Shown piece by piece: positions 1 to 13,322 of a stretch of DNA of 64,000 nucleotides. Origin of the DNA: Pseudomonas sp. S35 (lineage in GTDB: Bacteria > Pseudomonadota > Gammaproteobacteria > Pseudomonadales > Pseudomonadaceae); assembly GCF_009866765.1 (NCBI RefSeq), contig NZ_CP019431.1, forward strand, positions 1 through 64,000. The letters are read 5' to 3'. The position numbers and the translations under genes are program-made. The stretch's first letter is position 1. Every line of letters starts with the position of its first letter. The notes beneath the pieces were generated by a model that was not told the DNA's origin, ran no database searches, and worked only from the letters and a program-made list of their open reading frames with translations.

Positions 1-1521
1 GTGTCAGTGGAACTTTGGCAGCAGTGCGTGGAGCTTTTGCGCGATGAGCTGCCTGCCCAGCAATTCAACACCTGGATCCGTCCACTACAGGTCGAAGCCG
101 AAGGCGACGAGTTGCGTGTCTATGCACCCAATCGCTTTGTTCTCGACTGGGTCAACGAGAAGTACCTGAGCCGCGTTCTCGAATTGCTCGATGAACATGG
201 CAACGGCCTCGCGCCCTCGCTTTCTCTGCTAATAGGCAGCAAACGCAGCTCGGCACCGCGTGCCGCGCCGAATGCGCCGTTGGCGGCGAGTGCCTCGCAG
301 GCTCAGGCCGCAGCGGCACCTGTTAATAACGCGCCCGCGCCGGTTGCCCAGACGTCTTCGAAACCAGCGTCGCAGAAAAACGCGCCTATTAATGAAGAAC
401 CGTCCCGCGACAGCTTCGACCCGATGGCTGGGGCGAGCTCGCAACAGGCACCGATCCGTGCCGAGCAGCGCACGGTGCAAGTAGAAGGCGCGCTCAAGCA
501 CACCAGCTACCTGAACCGCACCTTTACCTTTGAGAACTTCGTCGAAGGTAAATCCAACCAGTTGGCTCGCGCCGCTGCCTGGCAAGTGGCAGATAACCCC
601 AAGCACGGTTACAACCCGCTCTTCCTTTATGGTGGCGTGGGCTTGGGTAAGACTCACTTGATGCACGCTGTGGGTAACCACCTATTAAAGAAGAACCCGA
701 ATGCCAAGGTCGTGTACCTGCACTCGGAGCGCTTCGTGGCTGACATGGTCAAGGCCTTGCAGCTCAATGCCATCAACGAGTTCAAGCGGTTCTATCGCTC
801 CGTTGACGCCTTGCTGATCGATGACATTCAATTCTTTGCCCGCAAGGAACGTTCCCAGGAAGAGTTCTTCCACACCTTCAACGCCCTGCTCGAAGGCGGC
901 CAGCAGGTCATCTTGACCAGTGACCGTTATCCCAAGGAAATCGAAGGCCTGGAAGAGCGCTTGAAATCGCGCTTTGGCTGGGGCCTTACCGTTGCGGTAG
1001 AGCCACCCGAGCTGGAAACCCGTGTTGCGATCCTGATGAAAAAGGCTGACCAGGCCAAGGTCGACCTGCCGCACGACGCTGCTTTCTTCATTGCCCAACG
1101 CATTCGCTCCAACGTGCGTGAGCTGGAAGGCGCGCTCAAGCGGGTCATCGCACACTCCCACTTCATGGGCCGCGACATCACCATCGAGCTGATTCGCGAA
1201 TCCCTGAAAGACTTGTTGGCACTGCAGGATAAACTGGTGAGTGTGGATAACATCCAGCGCACCGTGGCCGAGTACTACAAGATCAAGATTTCCGACCTGC
1301 TATCCAAGCGCCGCTCGCGCTCGGTTGCACGTCCGCGTCAGGTGGCCATGGCCCTCTCCAAGGAGTTGACCAACCACAGCCTGCCGGAAATCGGCGATGT
1401 ATTTGGCGGTCGCGACCACACCACTGTCTTGCACGCATGCCGCAAGATCAACGAACTTAAGGAATCCGACGCGGATATCCGCGAGGACTACAAGAACCTG
1501 CTGCGTACACTGACCACTTGA
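1..1521 (+). CDS. dnaA: Chromosomal replication initiator protein DnaA
   Basis: DnaA is an ATP-dependent origin-binding protein that melts oriC and loads the replicative helicase. The 506-residue protein has the four-domain layout: a helicase/DiaA-interaction domain at about 1-85, a Pro/Ala/Gln-rich linker at about 85-170, an AAA+ core with Walker [11 protein letters not shown] at 211-220 and Walker [10 protein letters not shown], and a C-terminal DNA-binding domain with [15 protein letters not shown]. The start is GTG at base 1, so upstream control sites and oriC are outside the window. dnaN follows after 38 bases in the classic dnaA-dnaN-recF-gyrB order. A consensus DnaA box lies inside the gene at 1242-1250 on the minus strand, which may or may not be used for autoregulation. 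Confidence 0.99.
   Translation: MSVELWQQCVELLRDELPAQQFNTWIRPLQVEAEGDELRVYAPNRFVLDWVNEKYLSRVLELLDEHGNGLAPSLSLLIGSKRSSAPRAAPNAPLAASASQAQAAAAPVNNAPAPVAQTSSKPASQKNAPINEEPSRDSFDPMAGASSQQAPIRAEQRTVQVEGALKHTSYLNRTFTFENFVEGKSNQLARAAAWQVADNPKHGYNPLFLYGGVGLGKTHLMHAVGNHLLKKNPNAKVVYLHSERFVADMVKALQLNAINEFKRFYRSVDALLIDDIQFFARKERSQEEFFHTFNALLEGGQQVILTSDRYPKEIEGLEERLKSRFGWGLTVAVEPPELETRVAILMKKADQAKVDLPHDAAFFIAQRIRSNVRELEGALKRVIAHSHFMGRDITIELIRESLKDLLALQDKLVSVDNIQRTVAEYYKIKISDLLSKRRSRSVARPRQVAMALSKELTNHSLPEIGDVFGGRDHTTVLHACRKINELKESDADIREDYKNLLRTLTT
1242..1250 (-). promoter_or_regulatory. DnaA box inside dnaA (TTATCCACA, minus strand)
   Basis: The plus strand reads TGTGGATAA, an exact reverse complement of the consensus DnaA box. 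It is in coding sequence (codons for V-D-N), so chance is possible. Confidence 0.4.
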
Positions 1522-1559
1522 TGACACCAGCGCAGCTTATCAAGGCAAGGGACTAGACC

Positions 1560-2663
1560 ATGCATTTCACCATTCAACGCGAAGCCCTGTTGAAACCTCT
1601 GCAACTGGTCGCAGGCGTCGTCGAGCGCCGACAGACCTTGCCGGTGCTCTCCAACGTATTGCTGGTTGTCGAAGGCCAGCAGTTGTCCCTGACTGGCACC
1701 GACCTGGAAGTCGAACTGGTTGGCCGCGTGCAGTTGGAAGAGCCGGCTGAACCGGGCGAGATTACCGTGCCAGCGCGCAAGCTGATGGACATCTGCAAAA
1801 GCCTGCCAAATGACGCGCTGATCGACATCAAGGTTGATGAGCAAAAGCTGGTGGTCAAGGCAGGTCGCAGCCGTTTCACGCTGTCCACCCTGCCGGCCAA
1901 CGACTTCCCAACCGTGGAAGAAGGCCCTGGCTCGCTGACCTGCAGCCTGGAGCAAAGCAAGTTGCGTCGTTTGATCGAACGCACCAGCTTCGCTATGGCC
2001 CAGCAGGACGTGCGTTACTACCTCAACGGTATGCTGCTGGAAGTATCCGAAGGCATCATCCGTGCGGTTGCCACTGATGGTCACCGTCTGGCGATGTGCT
2101 CGATGCGGGCCGATATCGGCCAGCCTGACCGTCACCAGGTCATTGTGCCGCGCAAAGGTATTCTCGAACTGGCGCGCCTGCTCACCGAACCGGATGGCAA
2201 TGTCAGCATCGTATTGGGTCAGCATCACATCCGGGCCACCACCGGGGAGTTCACCTTCACATCCAAGCTGGTTGACGGTAAGTTCCCGGATTACGAGCGC
2301 GTGCTGCCTAAAGGCGGCGACAAGCTGGTGATCGGCGATCGTCAGGCCCTGCGTGAAGCGTTCAGCCGTACAGCGATCCTGTCGAACGAAAAGTACCGTG
2401 GTATTCGTCTGCAACTGGCTAACGGTCAACTTAAGATCCAGGCCAACAACCCGGAGCAGGAAGAAGCGGAAGAAGAAGTGGGCGTCGACTACAACGGCGG
2501 TTCACTGGAAATCGGCTTCAACGTGAGCTACTTGCTGGACGTGCTGGGTGTGATGACCACCGAACAGGTTCGCCTGATTCTGTCGGACTCCAACAGCAGC
2601 GCCCTGGTACAGGAATCCGATAACGACGACTCGGCTTACGTTGTCATGCCGATGCGTCTGTAA
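1560..2663 (+). CDS. dnaN: DNA polymerase III beta subunit (sliding clamp)
   Basis: The beta clamp is a ring-shaped dimer that tethers DNA polymerase III and many repair enzymes to DNA. The 367-residue length and three repeated clamp folds match the family; the start MHFTIQREALLKPLQ and the end YVVMPMRL are typical for gammaproteobacterial DnaN. The ATG is preceded by an AAGGGA ribosome-binding site. It sits between dnaA and recF with short gaps, so it is probably co-transcribed with dnaA as well as from internal promoters. Nothing unusual is seen. Confidence 0.99.
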   Translation: MHFTIQREALLKPLQLVAGVVERRQTLPVLSNVLLVVEGQQLSLTGTDLEVELVGRVQLEEPAEPGEITVPARKLMDICKSLPNDALIDIKVDEQKLVVKAGRSRFTLSTLPANDFPTVEEGPGSLTCSLEQSKLRRLIERTSFAMAQQDVRYYLNGMLLEVSEGIIRAVATDGHRLAMCSMRADIGQPDRHQVIVPRKGILELARLLTEPDGNVSIVLGQHHIRATTGEFTFTSKLVDGKFPDYERVLPKGGDKLVIGDRQALREAFSRTAILSNEKYRGIRLQLANGQLKIQANNPEQEEAEEEVGVDYNGGSLEIGFNVSYLLDVLGVMTTEQVRLILSDSNSSALVQESDNDDSAYVVMPMRL

Positions 2664-2683
2664 TCATGCTCAGCAGAAGCTAG

Positions 2684-6209
<3,526 letters not shown>

Positions 6210-6231
6210 TCAGGGCTCGACCTTCCAAACC

Positions 6232-6262
6232 AAAAGGCCAACGCTTAGCGTTGGCCTTTTTT
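6232..6262 (+). terminator. Intrinsic terminator after gyrB
   Basis: A perfect inverted repeat AAAGGCCAACGC / GCGTTGGCCTTT with a 3-base loop is followed by a T run, 23 bases after the gyrB stop. Confidence 0.93.
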
Positions 6263-6290
6263 ATTGCGTGCAAATCACTGGTTTTTGAAA

Positions 6291-6306
6291 TGCTCCACGT
6301 GGAACA
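6291..6306. promoter_or_regulatory. parS-like site downstream of gyrB
   Basis: TGCTCCACGTGGAACA differs from the perfect parS at one base (C for T at position 3). It is intergenic, between the gyrB terminator and the stop of the minus-strand response regulator. Confidence 0.85.
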
Positions 6307-6317
6307 TCGGTGTTTGC

Positions 6318-7040
6318 CTAACCATGAGACGCCGTGGCCACACTCTCCAACCGGTACCCATACCCGTAGATCGTCAACAGTTGCCAACCCCTATCGGCGG
6401 TGAGCCCTAGCTTGTTACGCAGCCGATAAATATGCGTATCCAACGGCCGCGACGATACCATTTCTTCATGAGTCCAGAAGCGCTCATAAAGGTACTCACG
6501 GGACAGCGGCCGGGCCAGGTTGGCAAACAAGCAACTGGCCAGGCGGTACTCGCGTTCGGTGAGGTTGATGGGTTTGCCTGCACGAGTGACGGTGAGTTCG
6601 GCATCGTCGAACGTCAGGTCATTGAAGCTCTGCACTTCATGGGTTGCCGATTTCTGCAGGCCATGCCGACGCAGTACAGCAGTGACTCGCGCCTTGAGTT
6701 CATTCGGGCGGAAGGGTTTGCTGACGTAATCGTCGGCGCCACTGTTCAACGCGGTAACGATATCGCTTTCGGCATCACGGCTGGTGAGCATGATCACGGC
6801 CGGCGGTGACTCCATGTGTTCACGGGTCCAGCGTAGCAATGCGATACCGGTGATATCGGGCAGTTGCCAGTCGAGTATCAGCAGGTCAAACGTTTCCCGA
6901 CGCAATTGACGCAACAGGTCTTCACCGCGTTCAAAGCAATGCAGGGTCCAAGGCTGTTCGGCGGTGCTGGGGATTTGTCGCAGTGTCTGTTCTACCCGTC
7001 GCAATTCAGCGGGTTCGTCATCCAGTATTGCGACACGCAT
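6318..7040 (-). CDS. OmpR/PhoB-family response regulator
   Basis: This is a DNA-binding two-component response regulator of 240 residues. The receiver domain is at 1-125, with acidic pocket D7/D8, phospho-acceptor Asp57 in LLILDWQLPDITG, the conserved Thr in VIMLTSRD and Lys in YVSKPF. A winged-helix C-terminal domain follows (LTEREYRLASCLFANLARPLSREYL...IYRLRNKLGL). The start MRVAILDDE is chosen because AAAGGA lies 7 bases upstream; a longer reading adds 16 unlikely residues. The histidine kinase at 7411 is divergent and is the obvious partner. The stretch interrupts the usual gyrB-plsC neighbourhood, so the pair looks like a lineage-specific insertion. Its signal and regulon are unknown. 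Confidence 0.93.
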   Translation of the reverse strand: MRVAILDDEPAELRRVEQTLRQIPSTAEQPWTLHCFERGEDLLRQLRRETFDLLILDWQLPDITGIALLRWTREHMESPPAVIMLTSRDAESDIVTALNSGADDYVSKPFRPNELKARVTAVLRRHGLQKSATHEVQSFNDLTFDDAELTVTRAGKPINLTEREYRLASCLFANLARPLSREYLYERFWTHEEMVSSRPLDTHIYRLRNKLGLTADRGWQLLTIYGYGYRLESVATASHG

Positions 7041-7410
7041 GGGTGGGTCCTTTCTTCTCGAAGAGTACGGCAGTCGTAGTGAGAGCACGTACTGCGCAGA
7101 TGCCGGTCATTGAATCTGAAGAATTGTGCGCAGATTCAATGGCCCCTTGGATCTCTCGGTACGCTGAGATCAATGAGCGGTCACCCCATTGAAAGTCCTC
7201 GATACCTATGTGGGAAAGATACCGGCTCCAGGCCATAAGGAAAAGGATCAGCCGACGCGTGCGCTGTCGTAAACTCCCGTGGCCTGATAGTGGATGGCCT
7301 TTGGCGCTCTACCCTTTATGCAGGAATACTTTTCCACAGTGCCGAAAATGCGCTTCACTGGGCGTTACGCCACCTTCTACCGTATGCCAACAACAGGGAC
7401 ACGCTGATCA
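7041..7410. promoter_or_regulatory. Divergent intergenic control region (two-component pair)
   Basis: These 370 bases separate the divergent response regulator and kinase and hold no convincing gene. A 32-bp dyad (7109-7140) and a DnaA-box-like TTTTCCACA at 7330-7338 are the main visible signals. Promoters for both genes must lie here, but no clear sigma-70 pair was identified. Confidence 0.6.
7109..7140. promoter_or_regulatory. Perfect 10-bp inverted repeat, possible operator
   Basis: ATTGAATCTG at 7109-7118 and CAGATTCAAT at 7131-7140 are perfect inverted arms with a 12-base spacer. TGCGCAGAT is also repeated nearby (7093, 7127). It is positioned about 70 bases upstream of the response regulator start, so it is a candidate binding site for that regulator. 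It lacks a T tract, so it is not a typical terminator. Confidence 0.5.
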
Positions 7411-9696
7411 ATGATGCTCTGGGGCAAGGCCGAAAAACGTCAACCCACCCATGCCCAGCGGCTGTTCCACGGGCTGGTGCGTGAGTGGTTGTGGATCGGC
7501 TTGCTGTTGTTGCCGATCACCGCCTACCTGTCGATGAGCCCTGGCCTTGCCCTGAACAACCCGCTGTATGACAGTCTTCGCCGCGTGACCCCATTGCCAG
7601 TGGACCCGCGTATCTTGCTGGTGACCATCGATGACACCAGCTTGAAAAAGCTCGGCCAGTGGCCCTGGCCCCGTAGTTTGCACGCCGACCTGATCGACCG
7701 GCTAAGTGCTGCGCAACCCACCGGTATTCTGTTCGATGTGATCTTCAGCGAGCCCGGAAACCCGGCCAATGACAAACGCTTGGCCGACGCGGTGTGCAAC
7801 GCCGGTAACGTCTTGTTGCCCCTGGCACGTGACGATTCCGCCAGCGCCAGCCAACCCGCGGCGCCCGTGCTGGCACTGCTCAAGTGTGCCAAGGGCGTTG
7901 GGCATATCAACGTTGAAGCGGACAGCGATGGCGTGGTGCGCAGCCTGTATATGCGCGAAGGCCCACCCGATGCCCCGGTGCCGCAACTGGCGTGGTTGGC
8001 CTATACGATGAGCGGCCAGCAACCGGCTGATATGCCGGGGGAACCTGAAGCGTCGATCACCCAGGACTGGCACCGGACGCATGCCGTTCGCATCCCGTTT
8101 ATTGCCTCTGACACCCATTTCCCGAGTGTGTCTTATGTCAGCGTATTACGTGGTGAAGTCCCTCCCGAGCGACTGCGAGACCGTCTGATTCTGGTAGGGG
8201 CCACCGCATCCGGCATGGGCGATCGCTTTGTCACCCCGCTCTCTCCCATGGTTGGCACCACGGCAGGGGTGGAGATCCAGGCCAATGTGCTCAATGGCTT
8301 ACTCCAAGGGCGCAGCGTTGTGGACCTGCTCCAATGGTTGTCGGCGGTGATGGCAACATCCCTGGTAGCGTTGCTGCTGGGTCTGCTGCTCTACCGTCCG
8401 CGTTATGCCCTATGGATGACGCTGGGATGTATGTTCGCGGCCTTGCTCGGCTCATTTGCTCTATTGCGGCTGGGCTACTGGTGGTCGCCTGCGGCTTGCC
8501 TGATCGGTTTGCTGCTCAGCTACCTGATCTGGAACTGGCGGCGTCTGAGCGTGATCCTGGCCTACTTTGGCTGGGAACTGGCGCGGCTGGATAACGAGCC
8601 CAAGGTTCTTCCCGAGCGCCGCCGTGCCCCCGCCAGCAAAGGTGATGTGTTGCAGGGACGCATCTTTGCCCTGGAGCAAGCGGTAAGCCGCACCCGTGAC
8701 ACCCGACGTTTTATGGCCGATGGGCTGGAGTGCCTGCCGGTGGCGACGCTGATCACCGACACCCAAGGCAATATCCTGCTGGCCAACCGCATTGCCCGCG
8801 AGGTGTTCGGCAATGACCTAGTCAACCAGAACCTCCTGGAGCAACTGGTTGACCTGGGTTATCCACCGCTGCACAACGGTGTGCGCCCTGCCCTTTCGGC
8901 GTTGGAGTTGGTTGAGTTTCGGGACATCCACCAACGCAGCCTGCGCATGGAGCTTGCCCCCTTGCTGCCGGCTGAAGGTGACGTGGCGCTGGGCTGGCTG
9001 TTGAGCCTTACCGACCTGAGTAAGGAGCGTGAGGCGCAGCAGCACCGCGAAACCATGTTGCGCTTCCTCTCCCATGACTTGCGTGCGCCTCACTCAGCGA
9101 TCCTCGCGTTGCTGGATGTGCATAACACGCAGGCGCCGGTATTTGCCCAGATCGAACAGCAAGTACGCCGTGCCTTGAGCCTGACCGAATCGTTCGTCCA
9201 ACTGGCAAAAGCCGAGGCCGACGGCTACCAGTTCCAACCAACGCTATTCGCCATGCTGGTGATGGATGCCTTCGACCAAGTGGCGGTGATTGCCCAGCTC
9301 AAGGGCATTCACCTTGTCCATGATCTGGATGAGGCCGATGAAGGTAGGGTGTCCGCCGATCAGTCGCTGCTCACCCGCGCATTGTTCAATGTGCTGGAGA
9401 ACGCGATCAAATACTCGCCGTCTGGTACCACCGTGAGGTTGCGACACAGCAGCACCCAAGGCTGGTTGGAATGCCGCATCAGCGATCAGGGCCCGGGGAT
9501 AGCCGCTGAGGATTTGCCGGAGCTGTTCAGCCAATACAAACGCTTTGATTCCGCGCAAGGCAGCGAGGGCCTGGGGTTGGGCCTGAGCATGGTCAAGGCG
9601 GTCGTGGAACGTCACGCAGGCCGCATTGACTGTGAAAGTACCGTGGGCAAAGGCACGACCTTCACCCTGCAACTTCCGTTGCTGGAAGACAGCTGA
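7411..9696 (+). CDS. CHASE2-domain sensor histidine kinase
   Basis: This is a membrane-bound sensor kinase of 761 residues. Seen in order: a membrane segment near 27-48; a periplasmic CHASE2-type sensor at about 50-300 (typical PVDPRILLVTIDDTSLKKLG opening and GATASGMGDRFVTPLSP); three closely spaced membrane helices at about 305-375; a linker and PAS-like region at about 425-540; a HisKA dimerisation helix with His555 in FLSHDLRAPHS; and a HATPase domain with N box (NVLENAIKYSP), G1 box (DQGPGIAAEDL) and G2 box (GLGLGLSMVKAVVERHAG). The divergent OmpR-type regulator at 6318-7040 is the likely partner. CHASE2 ligands are generally unknown. No strong ribosome-binding site precedes the ATG-ATG start; either Met could be used. 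Confidence 0.9.
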   Translation: MMLWGKAEKRQPTHAQRLFHGLVREWLWIGLLLLPITAYLSMSPGLALNNPLYDSLRRVTPLPVDPRILLVTIDDTSLKKLGQWPWPRSLHADLIDRLSAAQPTGILFDVIFSEPGNPANDKRLADAVCNAGNVLLPLARDDSASASQPAAPVLALLKCAKGVGHINVEADSDGVVRSLYMREGPPDAPVPQLAWLAYTMSGQQPADMPGEPEASITQDWHRTHAVRIPFIASDTHFPSVSYVSVLRGEVPPERLRDRLILVGATASGMGDRFVTPLSPMVGTTAGVEIQANVLNGLLQGRSVVDLLQWLSAVMATSLVALLLGLLLYRPRYALWMTLGCMFAALLGSFALLRLGYWWSPAACLIGLLLSYLIWNWRRLSVILAYFGWELARLDNEPKVLPERRRAPASKGDVLQGRIFALEQAVSRTRDTRRFMADGLECLPVATLITDTQGNILLANRIAREVFGNDLVNQNLLEQLVDLGYPPLHNGVRPALSALELVEFRDIHQRSLRMELAPLLPAEGDVALGWLLSLTDLSKEREAQQHRETMLRFLSHDLRAPHSAILALLDVHNTQAPVFAQIEQQVRRALSLTESFVQLAKAEADGYQFQPTLFAMLVMDAFDQVAVIAQLKGIHLVHDLDEADEGRVSADQSLLTRALFNVLENAIKYSPSGTTVRLRHSSTQGWLECRISDQGPGIAAEDLPELFSQYKRFDSAQGSEGLGLGLSMVKAVVERHAGRIDCESTVGKGTTFTLQLPLLEDS

Positions 9697-9717
9697 GCGC
9701 GCTGTTTGGCTGTGCAT

Positions 9718-9747
9718 AAAAAACCGGTCGCAAGGACCGGTTTTTTT
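9718..9747 (+). terminator. Intrinsic terminator after the histidine kinase
   Basis: AACCGGTC / GACCGGTT form a stem around a short loop, flanked by A and T runs, 22 bases after the kinase stop. The symmetry could serve both strands. Confidence 0.9.
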
Positions 9748-9860
9748 ATGCTGAAAAAACTTATGCACGTTTTTAGCGATTTTATGAGCTCGAGAAATAT
9801 GTAAGTAAATCAATTTCTTATAGAGCAAAAAAGCCAATTCGCCAACAAACCGTGCACAGG

Positions 9861-9869
9861 TTATCCACA
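9861..9869 (+). promoter_or_regulatory. DnaA box near plsC stop
   Basis: An exact TTATCCACA lies in an AT-rich intergenic stretch just past the plsC stop codon on the opposite strand. Confidence 0.5.
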
Positions 9870-9874
9870 GATGC

Positions 9875-10645
9875 TCACACCACCGGCGTGTCCACCACAA
9901 TCGGCCCCGGCGGCAGCGAACCCATGTCGCGCTGTTGGGCTTCATTCCACGCTTGTGCGCGCTCATTCAGCGCAGCAATTGCCCGTGGGCCTTCGCCTTC
10001 GGCGTACATCGGCTCGCCAATCACCACGGTGATGGTGCCTTCACGCTTTGCCCAACCAGTCTTTGGCCAGAACTTGCCTGCGTTGTGCGCAATCGGCAGC
10101 ACCGGCAGCTGGGCGTTGACCGCCAAGGCCGTACCGCCCCGGGAGAATTTGCCCACGGTGCCAAAGGGTACCCGCGTCCCTTCCGGGAAGATCAGCACCC
10201 ATACGCCGTCCTTGAGCAGCTCGTCGCCCTTCTTGGCCACGTGCTTGAGTGCGGCCTTGGGGTTGTCACGGTCGATGGCGATCGGACGCAACATGGCCAT
10301 GGCCCAGCCGAAGAACGGCACATACAGCAGCTCGCGTTTAAGCACTTGGCTCAACGGCGAGAAGTACGCCGAGAGGAAGAACGTCTCCCAGGTGCTCTGG
10401 TGGTTCGACAGAATCACGCAGGGCTGCTCCGGGACGTTTTCCGCGCCCTTGATCTCGAAACGGATGTTCAGGAACACCTTGGTCAGCCACAACGCGCAGC
10501 GGCACCAATAGACGTTGATAAAGCGATAACGCGCCTTGAACGGCAGGAAGGGTGCAATAAAAAAGCTCAGGGTGCACCAGAGAAGCGAACTGGTGCCCAG
10601 CAGCAGGTAAAAGAAAAAGGTTCTGATGGCCTGCAAGATCGACAT
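9875..10645 (-). CDS. plsC: 1-acyl-sn-glycerol-3-phosphate acyltransferase (PlsC/LptA family)
   Basis: It transfers an acyl chain to lysophosphatidic acid, making phosphatidic acid at the inner membrane. The 256-residue protein begins with a hydrophobic segment (IRTFFFYLLLGTSSLLWCTLSFFIAPFL), then carries the acyltransferase motifs: I, NHQSTWETF (HX4D-type, here H-x4-E); III, FPEGTRVPFG; and IV, VLPIAHNAG. The start MSILQAIRTFF is chosen over a 16-residue longer reading because it begins at the membrane segment as in the family. It is the last gene of a minus-strand run glyQ-glyS-gmhB-plsC, 83 bases after gmhB. Specificity for glycerophospholipid rather than another lysolipid is inferred. Confidence 0.93.
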   Translation of the reverse strand: MSILQAIRTFFFYLLLGTSSLLWCTLSFFIAPFLPFKARYRFINVYWCRCALWLTKVFLNIRFEIKGAENVPEQPCVILSNHQSTWETFFLSAYFSPLSQVLKRELLYVPFFGWAMAMLRPIAIDRDNPKAALKHVAKKGDELLKDGVWVLIFPEGTRVPFGTVGKFSRGGTALAVNAQLPVLPIAHNAGKFWPKTGWAKREGTITVVIGEPMYAEGEGPRAIAALNERAQAWNEAQQRDMGSLPPGPIVVDTPVV

Positions 10646-10728
10646 GGCGGCATTTACCGTTGCGGGACACGGCCCGCCTGTTGGAAAGCGCACTCCCGAA
10701 CACTCCTTGGCCAGGAAGTCGAGGGTGG

Positions 10729-11265
10729 CTAGTTGTTGATAAGTTCTGCGGCAACTGCCGCCAGATCGTCAAAAATCAAAGTGCCTACCGGCAGGTTTTT
10801 CGCCTGGGTCTTTTCGCCTTTCCCGGTCTTTACCAAAACTGGCTGAGAGTCGACGGCTTTGGCCGCCTCCAGGTCACCGAGGCTGTCCCCGACGAACCAT
10901 ATCCCAGCTAACGGCACCTTGTAATGTTCTGCAATGATTTTCAACATGCCGGGCTTGGGTTTGCGGCAATCGCAACCCTCATCCGGCCCATGGGGGCAGT
11001 ACACCACCAGCCCCACCTCACCGCCCTGCTCGGCCACCAACGTGCGCAAGCGCGCGTGCATGGCGTCCAGGGTAGCGATGTCGTAGTAACCACGGGCAAT
11101 GCCGGACTGGTTGGTGGCAATCGCCACTGTCCAGCCGGCTTTGCTCAACTGCGCGATGGCCTCGATCGAACCGGGCAGTGGAATCCACTCCGCCACCGAC
11201 TTGATGTAAGCGTCGGAGTCGTAGTTGATCACCCCGTCCCGATCGAGAATCAGCAGTTTCACCAT
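10729..11265 (-). CDS. gmhB: D-glycero-beta-D-manno-heptose 1,7-bisphosphate 7-phosphatase
   Basis: GmhB removes the 7-phosphate during ADP-heptose synthesis for the LPS inner core. The 178-residue HAD enzyme has the nucleophile motif LDRDGVIN (Asp8, Asp10), motif II ATNQSG, the zinc-binding loop CPHGPDEGCDCRKPKP that distinguishes GmhB from other HAD phosphatases, and the C-terminal VGDSLGDLEAA. It starts 2 bases after the glyS stop, so it is translationally coupled to glyS and co-transcribed with plsC downstream. Confidence 0.96.
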   Translation of the reverse strand: MVKLLILDRDGVINYDSDAYIKSVAEWIPLPGSIEAIAQLSKAGWTVAIATNQSGIARGYYDIATLDAMHARLRTLVAEQGGEVGLVVYCPHGPDEGCDCRKPKPGMLKIIAEHYKVPLAGIWFVGDSLGDLEAAKAVDSQPVLVKTGKGEKTQAKNLPVGTLIFDDLAAVAAELINN

Positions 11266-11267
11266 GA

Positions 11268-13322
11268 TCAGCTCAGGGTCGAAATGTCAGCGATGTTGAC
11301 GAACAAGCCGCGCAGACGCGCCAGCATGGCGTAGCGGTTTTTGCGCACGCCCGCGTCTTCGGCATTGATCATCACAGCTTCGAAGAACGCATCCACCGGT
11401 TCACGCAGGGTAGCCAGGCGCGCCAGTGCTTCGGCGTAGTTACGCTCGGCGATCAGCGGCTTCACCGCGTTTTCTGCCTTGGCAATGGCCGAGTTCAACG
11501 AGAACTCCTTGGCATCGGCAAACAGGCCAGGGTCGACGTCGCCGTTGCCCAGGCCTTCGGCCTTGCTCAGCAGGTTCGATACACGCTTGTTCACCGCGGC
11601 CAGGGCATCGGCTTCGGGCAGCTTGCGGAAGGCCTGTACGGCTTGTACGCGCTGGTCGAAGTCTAGCGCCGAACCCGGTTTCAGGGCACGTACCGACAGG
11701 TAGACGGAAACGTCCACGCCTTCGTCTTCGTAGCGCGCACGCAGGCGGTCGAACACGAACTCCAGCACTTGCTCGGCCAGGCCGGCTTGCTTGACCTTGG
11801 CACCGAACTGGCCGACGGCGAACACCACGGCCTGGGTCAGGTCGAGGTCCAGCTTCTTGTCGATCAGGATGCGCAGTACGCCGAGGGCTGCACGGCGCAG
11901 GGCGTACGGGTCTTTGCTACCGGTCGGCAGCATGCCGATACCGAAGATGCCCACCAGGGTATCCAGCTTGTCGGCGATGGCCACGGCCGCACCGGTCAAG
12001 GTGGTTGGCAGCTCGGCACCGGCACCGCGTGGCATGTACTGCTCGTTCAGTGCCAGCGCAACGTCTTCGGCCTCGCCATCGTTGAGGGCGTAGTAGTAGC
12101 CGGCAACGCCTTGCATCTCAGGGAACTCGCCGACCATCTCGGTAGCCAGGTCGCACTTGGACAGCAAGCCAGCACGGGCGGCCGAGGCCGCTTCGCCGCC
12201 AATGCGTGGTGCGATGTAGGCAGCGAGTTTGGAAACGCGCGCAGCCTTGTCGTAGACGCTGCCGAGTTTTTCCTGGAACACCACGTTTTGCAGGCGCAGG
12301 TTGAAGTCTTCGAGCTTCGACTTCTTGTCTTGCTTGAAGAAGAACTCGGCGTCGGTCAGGCGCGGGCGAACGACTTTCTCGTTACCGGCGATGATCTGCT
12401 GCGGGTCTTTGCTTTCGATGTTGGCCACGGTGATAAAGCGCGGCAGCAACTTGCCGTCCACGTCCAGCAGGCAGAAGTACTTCTGGTTGTCCTGCATGGT
12501 GGTGATCAATGCTTCTTGCGGCACGTCGAGGAAGCGCTCTTCGAACGAGCACACCAACGGTACTGGCCACTCAACCAGCGCTGTCACTTCGTCGAGCAGG
12601 CTTGGCGGCACGATGGCGGTGCCTTCCTGCAGGCGGGCCAGCTCTTCGGTGCGCTTGCTGATCAGCTCGCGACGCTCATTGGCATCGGCCAGCACGTAAG
12701 CGGCACGCAGGTCGGCGGCATAGTTCGCCGGCGAGGTGATGCGTACGGCCTCTGGATGGTGGAAGCGGTGACCACGGGAATCACGGCCAGCCTTCTGGGC
12801 GAGGATGGTGCAGTCGATGACCTGGTCACCGAGCAGCATCACCAGCCATTGGGTTGGGCGCACGAACTCTTCCTTGCGCGCGCCCCAGCGCATGCGCTTG
12901 GGGATCGGCAGGTCGTTCAGGGAGTCTTCAACGATGGTTGGCAGCAGGCTGGCAGTCGGCTTACCGGTGATGACCTGGCTGAAACGCAGTTTCGGACCGC
13001 TCTGGTCGATCTCGCTCAACTCCACGCCACACTTCTTGGCAAAACCAAGGGCGGCCTGGGTCGGGTTGCCTTCGGCATCGAAAGCCGCCTGGCGCGGCGG
13101 GCCGTCGAGGTTGATGCTGCGGTCCGGCTGCTGGGTTTCCAGCGCGGTCAGCAACACCGCCAGGCGACGTGGCGCGGCGTAGACTTTTTTCGCTTCAAAC
13201 TTCAGGCCAGCGCTTTGCAGGCCTTTTTCGATACCGGCCAGGAATGCATCGGCCAGGGTGTTGAGTGCCTTGGGTGGCAGCTCTTCGGTGCCCAGTTCAA
13301 CCAGGAAATCTTGAGCACTCAT
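11268..13322 (-). CDS. glyS: Glycine-tRNA ligase beta subunit
   Basis: It is the large subunit of the bacterial alpha2beta2 glycyl-tRNA synthetase and holds the tRNA-recognition modules. The 684-residue length is normal and the N-terminus ([20 protein letters not shown]) is the family signature. An HD-like region and a C-terminal anticodon-binding domain are expected; the HD-like part ([19 protein letters not shown]) is visible around 390-410. The start overlaps the stop of glyQ by 4 bases (ATGA), giving coupled synthesis of the two subunits. Confidence 0.98.
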   Translation of the reverse strand: MSAQDFLVELGTEELPPKALNTLADAFLAGIEKGLQSAGLKFEAKKVYAAPRRLAVLLTALETQQPDRSINLDGPPRQAAFDAEGNPTQAALGFAKKCGVELSEIDQSGPKLRFSQVITGKPTASLLPTIVEDSLNDLPIPKRMRWGARKEEFVRPTQWLVMLLGDQVIDCTILAQKAGRDSRGHRFHHPEAVRITSPANYAADLRAAYVLADANERRELISKRTEELARLQEGTAIVPPSLLDEVTALVEWPVPLVCSFEERFLDVPQEALITTMQDNQKYFCLLDVDGKLLPRFITVANIESKDPQQIIAGNEKVVRPRLTDAEFFFKQDKKSKLEDFNLRLQNVVFQEKLGSVYDKAARVSKLAAYIAPRIGGEAASAARAGLLSKCDLATEMVGEFPEMQGVAGYYYALNDGEAEDVALALNEQYMPRGAGAELPTTLTGAAVAIADKLDTLVGIFGIGMLPTGSKDPYALRRAALGVLRILIDKKLDLDLTQAVVFAVGQFGAKVKQAGLAEQVLEFVFDRLRARYEDEGVDVSVYLSVRALKPGSALDFDQRVQAVQAFRKLPEADALAAVNKRVSNLLSKAEGLGNGDVDPGLFADAKEFSLNSAIAKAENAVKPLIAERNYAEALARLATLREPVDAFFEAVMINAEDAGVRKNRYAMLARLRGLFVNIADISTLS

